This document shows positions 27,620 through 36,040 of a stretch of 64,000 nucleotides of DNA, one piece after another. This DNA is from Chitinophaga sp. LS1 (GTDB lineage: Bacteria > Bacteroidota > Bacteroidia > Chitinophagales > Chitinophagaceae). The DNA lies in NCBI RefSeq assembly GCF_034274695.1, contig NZ_CP128362.1, forward strand, positions 5,706,501 to 5,770,500, given 5' to 3'. Under the pieces are notes generated by a model that was not told the origin of the DNA, made no database searches, and saw only the letters and a program-made list of their open reading frames with translations. Each line of letters starts with the position of its first letter. The first letter of the stretch is position 1. The translations under genes and the position numbers were made by a program.

Positions 27620-29314
27620 CTACACCACTATCGGCAAACTAAACCCAAATGTCGCCCCTTCCCCCAACTTACTATTCACCCATATCTTTCCCCCCTGTGC
27701 TTCTATAAACTCCCTTGATATCGACAACCCTAACCCTGTCCCCGCTTTCTCAGGCGTACCAGGCACTTTAAAATACCTATCAAAAATCTTCGGCAAATAC
27801 TTCTCATCTATCCCCCTCCCATGATCCTCCACCGTAAAAGAAATATTATTATGGTGAATAGTCGTCGTCAACACAATCTCATCATCCTCCGGTGAATACT
27901 TCACCGCATTCGTCAAAAAATTCGTCAACACCCACGCCGTCTTCTCCGGATCCGTCAGCATCTTACATGAAGTACCCGCCTCTTCCACCCGCACCCTGAT
28001 ATTCTTCTGCTGTGCTAAAAAACTCACTGTACTCGTCGCATTTTCAATAATAATCTCCGGACTCACAGGCGCTATCTTCAACTGTATATGCCCCGTTTCT
28101 ACCTGACTCATATTCAGCAACTCACTGGTGATCTTTAACAATCTGTCTGAATCATCCGTAATACTCCTGATCAACTCATCCTGCTCTTTATTTACCGTAC
28201 CCACCCGATGATCCGCCAATAACTGCGCACTCATTTTTATACTGGCAATAGGTGTCTTTAACTCATGAGAAATGGTCGCAATAAAGTTCGTCTTTGCCTC
28301 ATTCAACTCATGGAAAGGCGTGATATTCCGTAACACAATTACCTGCCCGATCACCCGCTCATTATTATCTACATTGATCACATCAAGATGGAAATAACTC
28401 TCTTTATTATCCGCAAAGATCTTCAATTCCTTCTCCTTATTATTCTCCTGCAATAAACTGCGCATCAGATCATTCTGCAACGCCACATCCGGGGCATACT
28501 TACCAGCTATCTCCATTTCTTTCAACCCTAACAACTTCTCTGCTACGCGATTTGCAAATAGAATATGCCGGGTATCATCTATCCCGATAATACCATCATT
28601 CATCTGGTTGATGATCGTATCAATACGGGATTTTTCAAATTTAATTTTAGCAAGATTACTATGTTCATATTCATTCAGCTTTTCCGCCATCGTATTGAAA
28701 GCCTGTGCCAGCTCTCCGAATTCATCATGCTGATTCAAATGTATCCTGCGCGAATAGTCTTTATTGACAATAGATTTGATCCCTTCTGATAATGCATTGA
28801 TAGGCTCACTGATAATACCCGGGAAGTTCACCGCCAGTGTAAATGCAATCAATGAAAGTAAAGAAAAGATAAGCACCAGCCAGTTACTAAACCGCTTTGC
28901 ATTAGACATCGCAATATTGTTCTTCGCAAAGATAGCCTGTTGATTGGCGGTATTGATCAGGTATATTTTCTCTCTTAATAATTGTTGCAGTGAGTCATTT
29001 GATGGTGATTTTTTTAACTGCTCAAAAAGCGCCCGCACAGCGCCTGTCGCCGCACCCTCACCGGGCTCTGTGATATTCGCTTCCTGTTTAGCCAGGTTTT
29101 GCTCAAAGGTTTGAATACTGGCAGGATGCGTATGAAACTCCTCGAGTGTCTGCAACATATTATTGCTATACACCAGCGTCTCGTAGTTATCTTTCAATAC
29201 AAGATGTGCATCTTTCTTCATCAGGTTGATAGAGAAGATACCCAGCAATCCGGATACAAGGATGGCCGTAAATAAAAACCCAATGCCTATACTTAATTTC
29301 GTTTTCAGGCGCAT
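27620..29314 (-). CDS. Histidine kinase of the split KdpD system (HAMP-PAS-HisKA-HATPase)
   Basis: A 564-residue membrane kinase. Helix one is at about 8-30, an extracytoplasmic helical sensor follows, the second helix is near 148-170, then a HAMP domain (to about 220), a PAS domain (IDTIINQMNDGIIGIDDTR onwards, about 235-340), HisKA with the phospho-acceptor in FIATISHELKTPIASIKM, and an HATPase with N-box TNFLTNAVKYSP, G1 DHGRGIDEKYL and G2 GTGLGLSIS. It is encoded 1 base after the KdpD sensor half and should phosphorylate the NtrC-type regulator encoded upstream of kdp. The split from KdpD is typical of Bacteroidota. Confidence 0.93.
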   Translation of the reverse strand: MRLKTKLSIGIGFLFTAILVSGLLGIFSINLMKKDAHLVLKDNYETLVYSNNMLQTLEEFHTHPASIQTFEQNLAKQEANITEPGEGAATGAVRALFEQLKKSPSNDSLQQLLREKIYLINTANQQAIFAKNNIAMSNAKRFSNWLVLIFSLLSLIAFTLAVNFPGIISEPINALSEGIKSIVNKDYSRRIHLNQHDEFGELAQAFNTMAEKLNEYEHSNLAKIKFEKSRIDTIINQMNDGIIGIDDTRHILFANRVAEKLLGLKEMEIAGKYAPDVALQNDLMRSLLQENNKEKELKIFADNKESYFHLDVINVDNNERVIGQVIVLRNITPFHELNEAKTNFIATISHELKTPIASIKMSAQLLADHRVGTVNKEQDELIRSITDDSDRLLKITSELLNMSQVETGHIQLKIAPVSPEIIIENATSTVSFLAQQKNIRVRVEEAGTSCKMLTDPEKTAWVLTNFLTNAVKYSPEDDEIVLTTTIHHNNISFTVEDHGRGIDEKYLPKIFDRYFKVPGTPEKAGTGLGLSISREFIEAQGGKIWVNSKLGEGATFGFSLPIVV

Positions 29315-29315
29315 C

Positions 29316-30440
29316 TTATGACAGAATTATAATATCAATATCCGATTCTGACAACTTCCCCAGCAACTGGGAAAATACAGCCGTATTCAACACCATCCCC
29401 AATACATTCAAATGAGGTTTGCCCATACAAATAGTGGTAATGTTCTTTTCTTCGGCTGTGGTCATGATCGTTTTGGCAATATTACTACTTTTTACTTTCA
29501 GTACTTCTCCTCCCAGTTCCATTGCCAGTTTGAAATTATTGATCAGATGGCGCTGAGAGGCCAGCTCGATCCTGTCCATATTCTCCTTTGGCGTTTGTAC
29601 ATACAACACATAGAACCGGCTTTGGTAGTACGCCGCCAGTCTGGCCGTTTTGCGGATCACCTTGCGGGCTATAGCATGATTACTGCTGATGCAGGCCAGA
29701 AAGCGTTCACTGCGTAGGTGTGCTGTGCGTGGAAGAGCAGTCTCAATTTTATGCTCCACCTGCGAAGCTACTTCTTTCAATGCCAGCTCACGGAGTTGTA
29801 AGATCTTTTCCGGCTGGAAGAAGTTCTTCATAGCTACCGCAATCTTATCCGGGGTATAAATTTTCCCTTCCTTTAAACGGGTGATGAGCTCATCGGCTGT
29901 GAGGTCAATATTGACCACTTCATCTGCCTGCATTAAAACGTTGTCAGGAATGCGTTCCGATACATCGATGCCCGTAATATTCTTTACTGAAGCCTGCAGG
30001 CTTTCTATATGCTGTATATTCACCGCGCTTATCACATTGATCCCCGCATCGAGTATCTCCATCACATCCTGCCAGCGTTTTTCATTCTTGCTACCTTCTA
30101 TGTTAGAGTGCGCCAGTTCATCGATCACCACTACTTCCGGGTGCAGGTTCAATACCGCCTGCATATCCAGTTCGTCCAGCATCTTGCCTTTGTAAAATAG
30201 CTGGCGGCGGGGTATAACAGGCAACCCCTCCAGTAAGGAGTGGGTTTCCGGCCTGTTATGTGTTTCGATGTATGCGATCTGGATGTTGACACCGTTCCGC
30301 AGGAGGGTCCTTGCCTCTGTAAGCATACGATATGTTTTGCCTACACCGGCACTCATGCCGATGTAGACTTTAAATTTTCCTCTTCTGGACTGACGGATCA
30401 GGTCGAGGAAATGTTGGACATTATTTTCTTTTTCAGTCAT
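29316..30440 (-). CDS. kdpD: KdpD N-terminal sensor half (KdpD + USP domains)
   Basis: A 374-residue soluble protein corresponding to the cytoplasmic N-terminus of KdpD only. The KdpD domain (about 20-230) has a Walker A-like GMSAGVGKTYRMLTEA, ETHNRPET, VVIDELAHSN and the Walker B-like region; a universal stress protein domain follows (RFLACISSNHAIARKVIRK...). Membrane and kinase parts are absent and encoded by the next gene. It would sense K+ or turgor and steer that kinase. Length fits split KdpD proteins of Bacteroidota. Confidence 0.92.
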   Translation of the reverse strand: MTEKENNVQHFLDLIRQSRRGKFKVYIGMSAGVGKTYRMLTEARTLLRNGVNIQIAYIETHNRPETHSLLEGLPVIPRRQLFYKGKMLDELDMQAVLNLHPEVVVIDELAHSNIEGSKNEKRWQDVMEILDAGINVISAVNIQHIESLQASVKNITGIDVSERIPDNVLMQADEVVNIDLTADELITRLKEGKIYTPDKIAVAMKNFFQPEKILQLRELALKEVASQVEHKIETALPRTAHLRSERFLACISSNHAIARKVIRKTARLAAYYQSRFYVLYVQTPKENMDRIELASQRHLINNFKLAMELGGEVLKVKSSNIAKTIMTTAEEKNITTICMGKPHLNVLGMVLNTAVFSQLLGKLSESDIDIIILS

Positions 30441-30482
30441 GAAAAGAAAGGCTGTTTTGTTTTTATCCTGAAAAGGAATTTT

Positions 30483-31076
30483 TTATTGAACCACCACCTG
30501 TTCCCCTGCACGCACTCCTACCCGCAATCCCGCATGTTCTTCCGGCGTATACAACATCGCTGTACATATGCAATGCTTAAAATCCTTTTTCTGTAAAATG
30601 TCATAATTGACACAACCCTTACACCCTGCCCAGAAATTCTCATCCTTCGTGATCTCACTAAATGTAACAGGCTCAAATCCCAGTTTGGTATTCATTTTCA
30701 TTATCGTCAACCCACTCGTAATACTGAATACCTTTGCTGCAGGATACAGTTCCCCCGATAACCGGAAGATTCTTTTCTTAATCCTGGAAGCGACCCCCAT
30801 ATTACGAAAGGCAGGGTTCACTATCAAACCAGAATTGGACACATACTCCCCATGCCCCCATATTTCAATATAAGAAAATCCTACCCAAACTTTATCAGCC
30901 GTCACCGCTATTACTGCCTTTCCCTGCCTGATCTTGTCAATAATAGTAGATACAGGTCTCTTTCCTATTCCGGTCCCCCTGGCTTTTGCCGAAGCTTCCA
31001 TTTCATCCGTAATTGTGGCAGCATATTTAATGTCAGAAAGAGTCGCCTTTCTGACGATTATCCGGTCGTGTTCCAT
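30483..31076 (-). CDS. GNAT acetyltransferase with C-terminal Cys cluster inside the kdp operon
   Basis: A 197-residue protein with a GNAT fold: the acetyl-CoA loop region is in LIVNPAFRNMGVASRIKK, preceded by VWVGFSYIEIWGHGE. The C-terminus has a Cys cluster in FWAGCKGCVNYDIL and KHCICTAML. This resembles the GNAT proteins that head arginine-biosynthesis operons in Bacteroidota and may act as N-acetylglutamate synthase. Here it sits between kdpC (8-base gap) and kdpD (42 bases), an unusual place. It may acetylate an osmolyte precursor or a kdp component, or may merely be co-regulated. Confidence 0.82.
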   Translation of the reverse strand: MEHDRIIVRKATLSDIKYAATITDEMEASAKARGTGIGKRPVSTIIDKIRQGKAVIAVTADKVWVGFSYIEIWGHGEYVSNSGLIVNPAFRNMGVASRIKKRIFRLSGELYPAAKVFSITSGLTIMKMNTKLGFEPVTFSEITKDENFWAGCKGCVNYDILQKKDFKHCICTAMLYTPEEHAGLRVGVRAGEQVVVQ

Positions 31077-31084
31077 TGTGCAAA

Positions 31085-31639
31085 TTATTTTAACGCGTCC
31101 AGCGCGATATTGAGTTTTAAGACATTAATTTTATCCGGGCCTAACCACGATTTATCTGTGTGGTTGGCGATTAATTGGTGCAATACATTGACGTCTATAT
31201 GACGGGTTGCAGCAATTCTGATTACCTGTATGTCCGCAGCAGCGGGAGAGATGTCCGGATCCAGGCCACTCCCGGATGCAGTAACTAATTCACTTGGAAT
31301 GTCTGCCATTGCAGTACCGGGATTATGTGCCATAAAGGTATCGATACGCTCCTGTACTGTTTTGATATAATCAGGATTGCTCGCTGCTTTGTTTGAACCA
31401 CCGGAGCCTGCTGCATTGTAATCTACAGCAGAAGGACGACCCTGAAAATATTTATCTTCAGTAAATTTCTGTCCTATATTTTCGTAACCTACTACTTTAC
31501 CATCGACAGTTATTGTGCGTCCTTTGCCCTGTCCATTAGCAAAGTGTGCGACACCTGCAATCAACAGTGGATAGGCTACACCTAAAACTAAGATCAGTAT
31601 TAGGGTGAGTTTTATAGATGGCAAGAGATACTTTTTCAT
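31085..31639 (-). CDS. kdpC: K+-transporting ATPase subunit KdpC
   Basis: A 184-residue protein with one N-terminal membrane helix (LTLILILVLGVAYPLLIAGV) and a periplasmic part with the KdpC signatures GSDNKAAS-like GGSNKAASNPDY, ELVTASGSGLDPDISPAAA and RIAATRHID. KdpC stabilises the KdpFABC complex at the inner membrane and couples KdpA and KdpB. It follows kdpB by 11 bases in the standard order. Confidence 0.96.
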   Translation of the reverse strand: MKKYLLPSIKLTLILILVLGVAYPLLIAGVAHFANGQGKGRTITVDGKVVGYENIGQKFTEDKYFQGRPSAVDYNAAGSGGSNKAASNPDYIKTVQERIDTFMAHNPGTAMADIPSELVTASGSGLDPDISPAAADIQVIRIAATRHIDVNVLHQLIANHTDKSWLGPDKINVLKLNIALDALK

Positions 31640-31650
31640 AATTTCAAATT

Positions 31651-33666
31651 TTACATAAAGATTGACAGGAACAGGTCTATCAGTTTGATACCGATAAAGG
31701 GGATGATTACACCACCCAGACCATATATAAACAGGTTTCTGCGCAACAACGCACTTGCCCCAATTGGCTTATAAGCGACCCCTTTCAGTGCCAGTGGTAT
31801 CAATGCCGGTATGATAAGCGCATTGAAGATCACAGCAGAGAGGATCGCACTCTCCGGACTTTTCAGGTGCATAATATTCAGTCCCTGTAATGCTGGTATA
31901 GCTGTCACGAACAGCGCCGGCACAATGGCAAAATATTTAGCCACGTCGTTGGCAATAGAGAACGTAGTCAATGTACCACGGGTCATGAGCAGCTGTTTGC
32001 CGATCTCTACGATCTCAATGAGTTTGGTAGGGTCGTTGTCCAGGTCCACCATGTTCCCCGCTTCTTTTGCCGCCTGTGTGCCACTGTTCATTGCCACACC
32101 TACATCCGCCTGTGCCAGTGCAGGTGCATCGTTTGTACCATCACCCATCATCGCCACGAGCTTACCACCTTCCTGTTCACGACGGATGTAAATCATTTTA
32201 TCTTCCGGCTTTGCTTCGGCAATGAAGTCGTCCACACCTGCTTTCTCTGCAATGAATTTAGCCGTAAGTGGGTTATCGCCTGTCACCATTACCGTCTTTA
32301 CACCCATCCGGCGCAAACGTTCAAAACGCTCACGGATACCGGGTTTGATAATATCCTGCAATTCGATCACACCCATTACCTGTTCATTCTGACTCACCAC
32401 CAGTGGCGTACCACCATTGGAAGAGATCTCTTTTACTTTCTCCTCTGTTTCAGCAGGGAATGAATTTGCAAGTTTGCGAATCGCATCATACGCCCCTTTA
32501 CGAATACGCAGGTGACCTACATTCACACCACTACAACGTGTCTCGGCTGTAAATGGAATAAACGTAGCACCGGTCGACTGTAAACTGCTGGCTTTGATAC
32601 CTTTCTCCGCAGCTAATTCAATGATCGATTTACCTTCAGGGGTTTCATCTGCTAAAGAAGCCAATACACATGCTTCGAAGAATTCTTTTTTACCGATAGC
32701 AAAAGCAGGCCAGAAATGAGTCGCTTTTCTATTTCCGATAGTGATAGTACCTGTCTTATCGAGCAAGAGCGTATCCAGGTCACCAGCGGTTTCCACGGCT
32801 TTACCACTTTTTGTGATCACATTCGCTCTCAGGGCGCGGTCCATACCTGCTATACCAATAGCACTTAGTAAGCCACCGATGGTAGTAGGAATAAGACACA
32901 CAAAGAGAGAGACAAATGCAGCAATGGTGATCGGCGTATGTGAGAAGTCACCAAAAGGTTTCAGTGTCACACATACAATAATGAAAACCAGCGTAAAGCT
33001 AGCCAGCAGGATCGTAAGGGCGATCTCATTCGGCGTCTTCTGCCGGCTGGCGCCTTCTACAAGGGCGATCATTTTGTCCAGGAAACTTTCCCCGGGATCC
33101 GTCGTCACCTTCACTTTGATTTTATCACTCAGCACTTTGGTACCACCGGTTACAGAGCTTTTATCTCCGCCTGATTCGCGGATCACCGGGGCAGATTCAC
33201 CTGTGATGGCTGATTCATCTATGGTGGCGAGACCCTGAATGATCTCACCATCCATAGGAATCATGTCTCCGGCTTCACAAATAAAGATATCGCCTTTGCG
33301 CAGTTGGGAGGAAGGAACTATTTTCACTTCGTCCATAAAGATTTCACCGACTGCCAGTATTTTTTTTGCGGGGGTTTCTTCTCTTGTTTTACGCAGACTT
33401 TCCGCCTGCGCTTTTCCCCTTGCTTCGGCGATGGCTTCTGCAAAGTTGGCAAAGAGTAAGGTTAAAAACAGGATGATAAAGACCGTAAGATTATATCCGG
33501 GCGCCCCCTGTGAGCGATCGCCTGTAAAGTAGGTATATATGGTCACAGCCAGCATGATAGCAGTACCTATCTCAACGGTGAACATGACCGGGTTGCGGAA
33601 CATGATCTTTGGAGACAGCTTCACGAAAGCCTGTTTCAGTGCGCCGGCAAATTTATAATTAGACAT
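31651..33666 (-). CDS. kdpB: K+-transporting P-type ATPase subunit KdpB
   Basis: A 671-residue P-type ATPase. It has [18 protein letters not shown] (actuator TGES), [16 protein letters not shown] (phosphorylated Asp), the nucleotide-binding domain and [18 protein letters not shown], with membrane helices at about 30-85, 215-275 and at the C-terminus. It hydrolyses ATP to power high-affinity K+ uptake by KdpA. Encoded 12 bases behind kdpA. Family length and motifs are complete. Confidence 0.97.
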   Translation of the reverse strand: MSNYKFAGALKQAFVKLSPKIMFRNPVMFTVEIGTAIMLAVTIYTYFTGDRSQGAPGYNLTVFIILFLTLLFANFAEAIAEARGKAQAESLRKTREETPAKKILAVGEIFMDEVKIVPSSQLRKGDIFICEAGDMIPMDGEIIQGLATIDESAITGESAPVIRESGGDKSSVTGGTKVLSDKIKVKVTTDPGESFLDKMIALVEGASRQKTPNEIALTILLASFTLVFIIVCVTLKPFGDFSHTPITIAAFVSLFVCLIPTTIGGLLSAIGIAGMDRALRANVITKSGKAVETAGDLDTLLLDKTGTITIGNRKATHFWPAFAIGKKEFFEACVLASLADETPEGKSIIELAAEKGIKASSLQSTGATFIPFTAETRCSGVNVGHLRIRKGAYDAIRKLANSFPAETEEKVKEISSNGGTPLVVSQNEQVMGVIELQDIIKPGIRERFERLRRMGVKTVMVTGDNPLTAKFIAEKAGVDDFIAEAKPEDKMIYIRREQEGGKLVAMMGDGTNDAPALAQADVGVAMNSGTQAAKEAGNMVDLDNDPTKLIEIVEIGKQLLMTRGTLTTFSIANDVAKYFAIVPALFVTAIPALQGLNIMHLKSPESAILSAVIFNALIIPALIPLALKGVAYKPIGASALLRRNLFIYGLGGVIIPFIGIKLIDLFLSIFM

Positions 33667-33678
33667 GACAGATACTAT

Positions 33679-35358
33679 TTAATAAAGTTGAAAGAATTCA
33701 GCAATAGGTCCCAGTGTCAAAGCCGGGAAGAAAGCCAGTGCAGCTACGATCATAATCACAGCATACGTCATGATACCGAAAGTAGCCGTATCCGTTTGCA
33801 GCGTACCTGCTGATTCAGGTGTATATTTCTTGCCGGCCAGGATGCCTGCGATCGCTACCGGACCAATGATTGGGAGGAAACGACCTAACAACATCACCAG
33901 ACCCGTGCTGATATTCCAGAAGATATTATTATCACCCAGCCCTTCAAAACCGGAACCATTGTTGGCAGAGGCAGAAGTATATTCATACAACATCTCTGAA
34001 AAACCATGGTGACCGGGATTATTCAACCATCCCGCCTGCGGATGATAAGCCGCGATAGCAGTACTCACGAGTACAAGGAATGGATGGAAGAGGGCAATGA
34101 TCGCAGCGATCTTCATTTCCTTTGCTTCTACTTTTCGCCCCATGAATTCAGGGGTTCTGCCTACCATGAGACCGGATATAAACACGGCGATGATAAGGAA
34201 GATAAAGTAGTTGAGCAGGCCCACACCTTTACCGCCATAAAAGCAGTTGATCATCATACCGAGTAGTTGCATGGCGCCGGAAAGCGGCATAGAACTATCG
34301 TGCATAGAGTTCACCGAACCGGTAGAGATGATGGTCGTCATCACCTGCCAGTAAGCAGAAGCAGCTACGCCGAAGCGGACTTCCTTGCCTTCCATGGCAC
34401 TGTGATCATGCAACCCGATTTTTGCAAGGGCAGGATTACCGCCCAGTTCGGAGAGCATATTGGGGATCATCAATGTGAGCATACCAATGGTCATCACACC
34501 GAAGATGGCATAACCGAGTTTCCGGCGATTGATGAAGAACCCAAAGGCAAACACCAAAGCCATTGGAAGTATACATTGAGCGATGGCTTCCACCATATTG
34601 GTGAAGTAGCTGGGATTTTCCAGCGGGTGGGCGGAGTTAGCGCCGAACCAGCCACCACCGTTAGTACCTAAGTGTTTGATCGCGATCATGCCGGCAGCCG
34701 GGCCACGGGATACCTGTACCGTATCACCCTGCAGGGTGGTAATGGTATCCTTGCCATCGAAGGAAGCAGGCGTACCGCTAAAGGCGAGGATGATAGCCAT
34801 GATCACAGCTAACGGCAATAACAGGCGCGTGATCGTCTTAATAAAGAAAACGAAGAAGTTACCCAGCTTCTCAGTCGTTTTGCCTGCAAACGCCTTAAAA
34901 AGCACCGCTACCGCTGCCACACCGGTTGCTGCAGATACAAATTGCAGGAAGGTGATGACGAGGAGCTGTGTCAGGTAAGTTAATCCGGATTCGCCGGAAT
35001 AGTGTTGCAGGTTACAGTTGACGAGAAAACTGATACTGGTATTAAAGGCCAGATCGGGAGTCATGCTCGCATTACCATCCGGGTTGAGGGGAAGGTGAGA
35101 CTGGAACAGGAGTACGAAGAAGGCATAGATGAGCCAGACCAGGTTGATGGTTAATAAAGCCACCATGTGCTGTTTCCAGTTCATTTCCCTATTTGGATCG
35201 ATGCCGCAGATGCGGTAGAGGAATCTTTCAAAAGGATGGAGAAAGTCGGTAAAGGTCGGCGCCCCGCTGAATACTTTGGCAATGTACTTTCCGAGGGGGA
35301 AAGCAATCAGTAAGGTGATTAAAAAAGTGGCTAAGACGCCTGTCATTTCGCTGTTCAT
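33679..35358 (-). CDS. kdpA: K+-transporting ATPase subunit KdpA
   Basis: A 559-residue integral membrane protein of the SKT superfamily that forms the K+ channel-like path. Signatures visible are TSISFLVNCNLQHYSGESG, GTNGGGWFGANSAHPLENP (selectivity loop), SAYWQVMTTIISTGSVNSMHDS, and YEYTSASANNGSGFEGLG. Ten or so hydrophobic segments match family topology. It is preceded by kdpF with a single-base gap. Confidence 0.97.
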   Translation of the reverse strand: MNSEMTGVLATFLITLLIAFPLGKYIAKVFSGAPTFTDFLHPFERFLYRICGIDPNREMNWKQHMVALLTINLVWLIYAFFVLLFQSHLPLNPDGNASMTPDLAFNTSISFLVNCNLQHYSGESGLTYLTQLLVITFLQFVSAATGVAAVAVLFKAFAGKTTEKLGNFFVFFIKTITRLLLPLAVIMAIILAFSGTPASFDGKDTITTLQGDTVQVSRGPAAGMIAIKHLGTNGGGWFGANSAHPLENPSYFTNMVEAIAQCILPMALVFAFGFFINRRKLGYAIFGVMTIGMLTLMIPNMLSELGGNPALAKIGLHDHSAMEGKEVRFGVAASAYWQVMTTIISTGSVNSMHDSSMPLSGAMQLLGMMINCFYGGKGVGLLNYFIFLIIAVFISGLMVGRTPEFMGRKVEAKEMKIAAIIALFHPFLVLVSTAIAAYHPQAGWLNNPGHHGFSEMLYEYTSASANNGSGFEGLGDNNIFWNISTGLVMLLGRFLPIIGPVAIAGILAGKKYTPESAGTLQTDTATFGIMTYAVIMIVAALAFFPALTLGPIAEFFQLY

Positions 35359-35359
35359 T

Positions 35360-35440
35360 TTAGAATTTTTCAGGTTTTAAGAGCACATACACCAGGTAGA
35401 TGAATACGAGGACGGATATGATCAGAAGTAATGTCATCAT
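35360..35440 (-). CDS. kdpF: Small subunit KdpF
   Basis: A 26-residue ORF reading MMTLLLIISVLVFIYLVYVL and ending LKPEKF. A single membrane helix ending in a KPEKF-like tail immediately before kdpA is characteristic of KdpF, the lipid-like stabiliser of the Kdp complex. An in-frame TAA lies just upstream. The stop is one base from the kdpA ATG. Confidence 0.88.
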   Translation of the reverse strand: MMTLLLIISVLVFIYLVYVLLKPEKF

Positions 35441-35443
35441 AGC

Positions 35444-35527
35444 TTAGATGTTTTCGAAGAAGTCAATAGATTTATAAAAGATGTAAAAACAGGCTGCTAA
35501 GATGAGCAGGTAGATGAATGTGAGCAT
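35444..35527 (-). CDS. Second small membrane ORF upstream of kdpF
   Basis: A 27-residue ORF beginning MLTFIYLLILAACFYIFYKS and ending in an acidic tail (DFFENI). It has one predicted helix and lies 3 bases before kdpF and 4 bases after the 116-residue gene, fully packed into the operon. I know no family. It could be a second KdpF-like helper or a leader ORF. Confidence 0.6.
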   Translation of the reverse strand: MLTFIYLLILAACFYIFYKSIDFFENI

Positions 35528-35531
35528 ATGT

Positions 35532-35882
35532 TTAAGCGTGTAATTGTTGGATATAAATAGAGAAGATGTTAACGGGCATCTTGCTTTGTATTTCCTGCCA
35601 TTCCTGGCGGGAGCAAACCATTTTCATGGCGCTGAAGCTGTAGATGAATACGTTTTCGATGGCTGTTTTTACCAGCTGATTACCTTTGTTGTAGATTTTT
35701 TCGGCCAGGAGCATGGAGTGTTGTACTTCTCTGATTTCATGGTCCTGGATCATTTTCAGGGTATAATTAGCCAATACTTTGATACAGAGATAGGCAGAGC
35801 CGAATACGGGGGCTTTGACTATTTCTTTTTGGATGGAAGGGATTTCATCTGCGATTTCGGCAGCGGCTTCATATTGGTTCAT
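35532..35882 (-). CDS. Uncharacterised first gene of the kdp operon
   Basis: A 116-residue soluble helical protein starting MNQYEAAAEIADEIPSIQ. There is no signal peptide or membrane helix and I do not recognise an enzyme motif. It is the first gene after a sigma-54-like promoter and is packed 4 bases from the small membrane ORF, so it should be made with Kdp. It may sense or modulate the transporter, but that is inference from position. Confidence 0.8.
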   Translation of the reverse strand: MNQYEAAAEIADEIPSIQKEIVKAPVFGSAYLCIKVLANYTLKMIQDHEIREVQHSMLLAEKIYNKGNQLVKTAIENVFIYSFSAMKMVCSRQEWQEIQSKMPVNIFSIYIQQLHA

Positions 35883-35910
35883 AAAAAATGATTTTTATAT
35901 GGGGAGTGAA

Positions 35911-35927
35911 GCCAATTGGTGTGCCGG
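35911..35927 (-). promoter_or_regulatory. Sigma-54-like promoter of the kdp operon
   Basis: On the - strand the sequence CCGGCACACCAATTGGC resembles the -24/-12 consensus (TGGCAC-N5-TTGC), with CGGCAC, five bases and TTGG; the GG pairs are ten bases apart, the right spacing, but -12 reads GG instead of GC. It lies about 30 bases upstream of the first kdp-operon ATG, and the adjacent regulator is a sigma-54-dependent type, which supports the call. Confidence 0.5.
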
Positions 35928-35985
35928 GGTGTTTTTTCTAATTTAAGTGGTTGATTTACAATATGAATGTAAAATAAGTGAAATA

Positions 35986-36016
35986 ATAAAACCCTCTCAA
36001 AATGAGAGGGTTTTAT
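35986..36016 (-). terminator. Terminator between the NtrC-type regulator and the kdp operon
   Basis: ATAAAACCCTCTC-AAAAT-GAGAGGGTTTTAT is a perfect 13-base stem with A and T flanks, 25 bases behind the regulator's stop. It separates regulator transcription from the kdp operon, so kdp needs its own promoter. Confidence 0.9.
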
Positions 36017-36040
36017 CAATTTGGAGGGGCCTGCGGCCGG

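Noticed and set aside
27396..27824. 142-codon open frame through the C/A-rich repeats
   Set aside because: It is low-complexity Thr/His/Pro text caused by 35-base repeats and then overlaps the kinase gene on the other strand.
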